The notes under the pieces: model-generated
Databases searched by the model: none
Told to the model about the DNA's origin: nothing
Seen by the model: only the letters and a program-made list of their open reading frames with translations
Made by a program: the position numbers and the translations under genes
Shown here: positions 6,280 to 6,444 of the stretch, piece after piece
Position numbering within the stretch: the stretch's first letter is position 1
Layout of the letters: each line of letters starts with the position of its first letter
Origin: Deltaproteobacteria bacterium
GTDB taxonomy: Bacteria > Myxococcota_A > Polyangia > HGW-17
Assembly: GCA_003249585.1 (NCBI GenBank)
Contig: QKIM01000209.1
Location: 1 to 6,444 of the forward strand
DNA: 6,444 bases
Direction of reading: 5' to 3'

Positions 6280-6444
6280 CCCAGGCCCCTCCCGTTGTCC
6301 AATTGCCGGAAGGGAACGAAGCCTGTTCGAGGCGAATGGCAACCCCATGCGGACATGCCCGTCCGCAAACGGACGAAACACGTGCCCTCCCCGCTCTCTC
6401 AGATTTCCTATCTAGTTGTTTATGCAATCTTTTCTTCCCAGTAC
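6280..6444. other. Upstream intergenic sequence without a convincing gene
   Basis: Apart from the inverted repeats and a small stem GCCT (6321-6324) / AGGC (6330-6333), nothing coding is supported. Short open frames here have no SD-plus-start arrangement and no recognisable protein motif. The last 45 bases (from about 6400) are clearly more AT-rich than the rest of the window, which may be the promoter region of a gene beyond the right edge. Confidence 0.5.
6348..6375. repeat. Overlapping inverted repeats (mutually exclusive hairpins or operator)
   Basis: TGCGGAC (6348-6354) is complementary to GTCCGCA (6361-6367) across 6 nt, while CGTCCG (6360-6365) is complementary to CGGACG (6370-6375) across 4 nt. 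The middle arm is shared, so only one stem can form at once. No T tract follows on either strand, so a terminator is unlikely. It lies about 70 bp upstream of the -35 of the FG-GAP gene promoter, so a regulator binding site is conceivable. Confidence 0.4.

Noticed and set aside
6315..6345. GTTCGA sequence resembling a tRNA T-arm
   Set aside because: The flanking bases do not form the 5-bp T stem, and no acceptor, D or anticodon arms can be found around it.
6217..6381. 55-codon N-terminal extension of the FG-GAP protein
   Set aside because: It lies mostly upstream of the predicted promoter, would bury the signal peptide inside the protein, and lacks an SD. The start at 6216 is far better.

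Overview
The window is GC-rich bacterial DNA with long third-position G/C-biased genes and Shine-Dalgarno-type starts. Two of its products carry lipoprotein signal peptides, which points to a Gram-negative-like diderm. The gene types (an S9 peptidase, a Cys-rich Sel1-repeat lipoprotein, an FG-GAP repeat lipoprotein with an Asn-rich linker) are common in Myxococcota, Bradymonadota and other former deltaproteobacteria. That assignment is inference only: no rRNA or marker gene is present.

Layout: (1) bases 1-1492, plus strand: the 3' part of a prolyl-oligopeptidase-family (S9) serine peptidase, cut by the left edge. (2) 1508-3421, plus strand: a 637-residue lipoprotein-like protein built of Sel1-type helical repeats. 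It has 16 Cys pairs and starts 15 bp after the peptidase stop, so the two probably form an operon. (3) 3422-3477: a short convergent junction with only a weak hairpin. (4) 3478-4476, minus strand: a polytopic membrane protein ending in a DUF218 (YdcF/SanA/ElyC-like) domain. It is preceded by a near-ideal extended -10 promoter placed so that the transcript may begin at the start codon (leaderless). (5) 4573-6216, minus strand: a 547-residue lipoprotein with eight FG-GAP/VCBS-type repeats. It has its own promoter and SD upstream. (6) 6217-6444: the upstream region of that gene, with a promoter, overlapping inverted repeats and no convincing gene.

Functionally the four genes share a cell-envelope theme: exported peptidase, disulfide-rich repeat lipoprotein, envelope-related DUF218 membrane protein, and calcium-binding propeller lipoprotein. 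They form two convergent units, and nothing in the sequence ties the two units into one pathway. I see no mobile element, CRISPR array, tRNA, rRNA or defence system. The most noteworthy items are the regular 36-residue Cys-pair repeat protein and the leaderless-type promoter.
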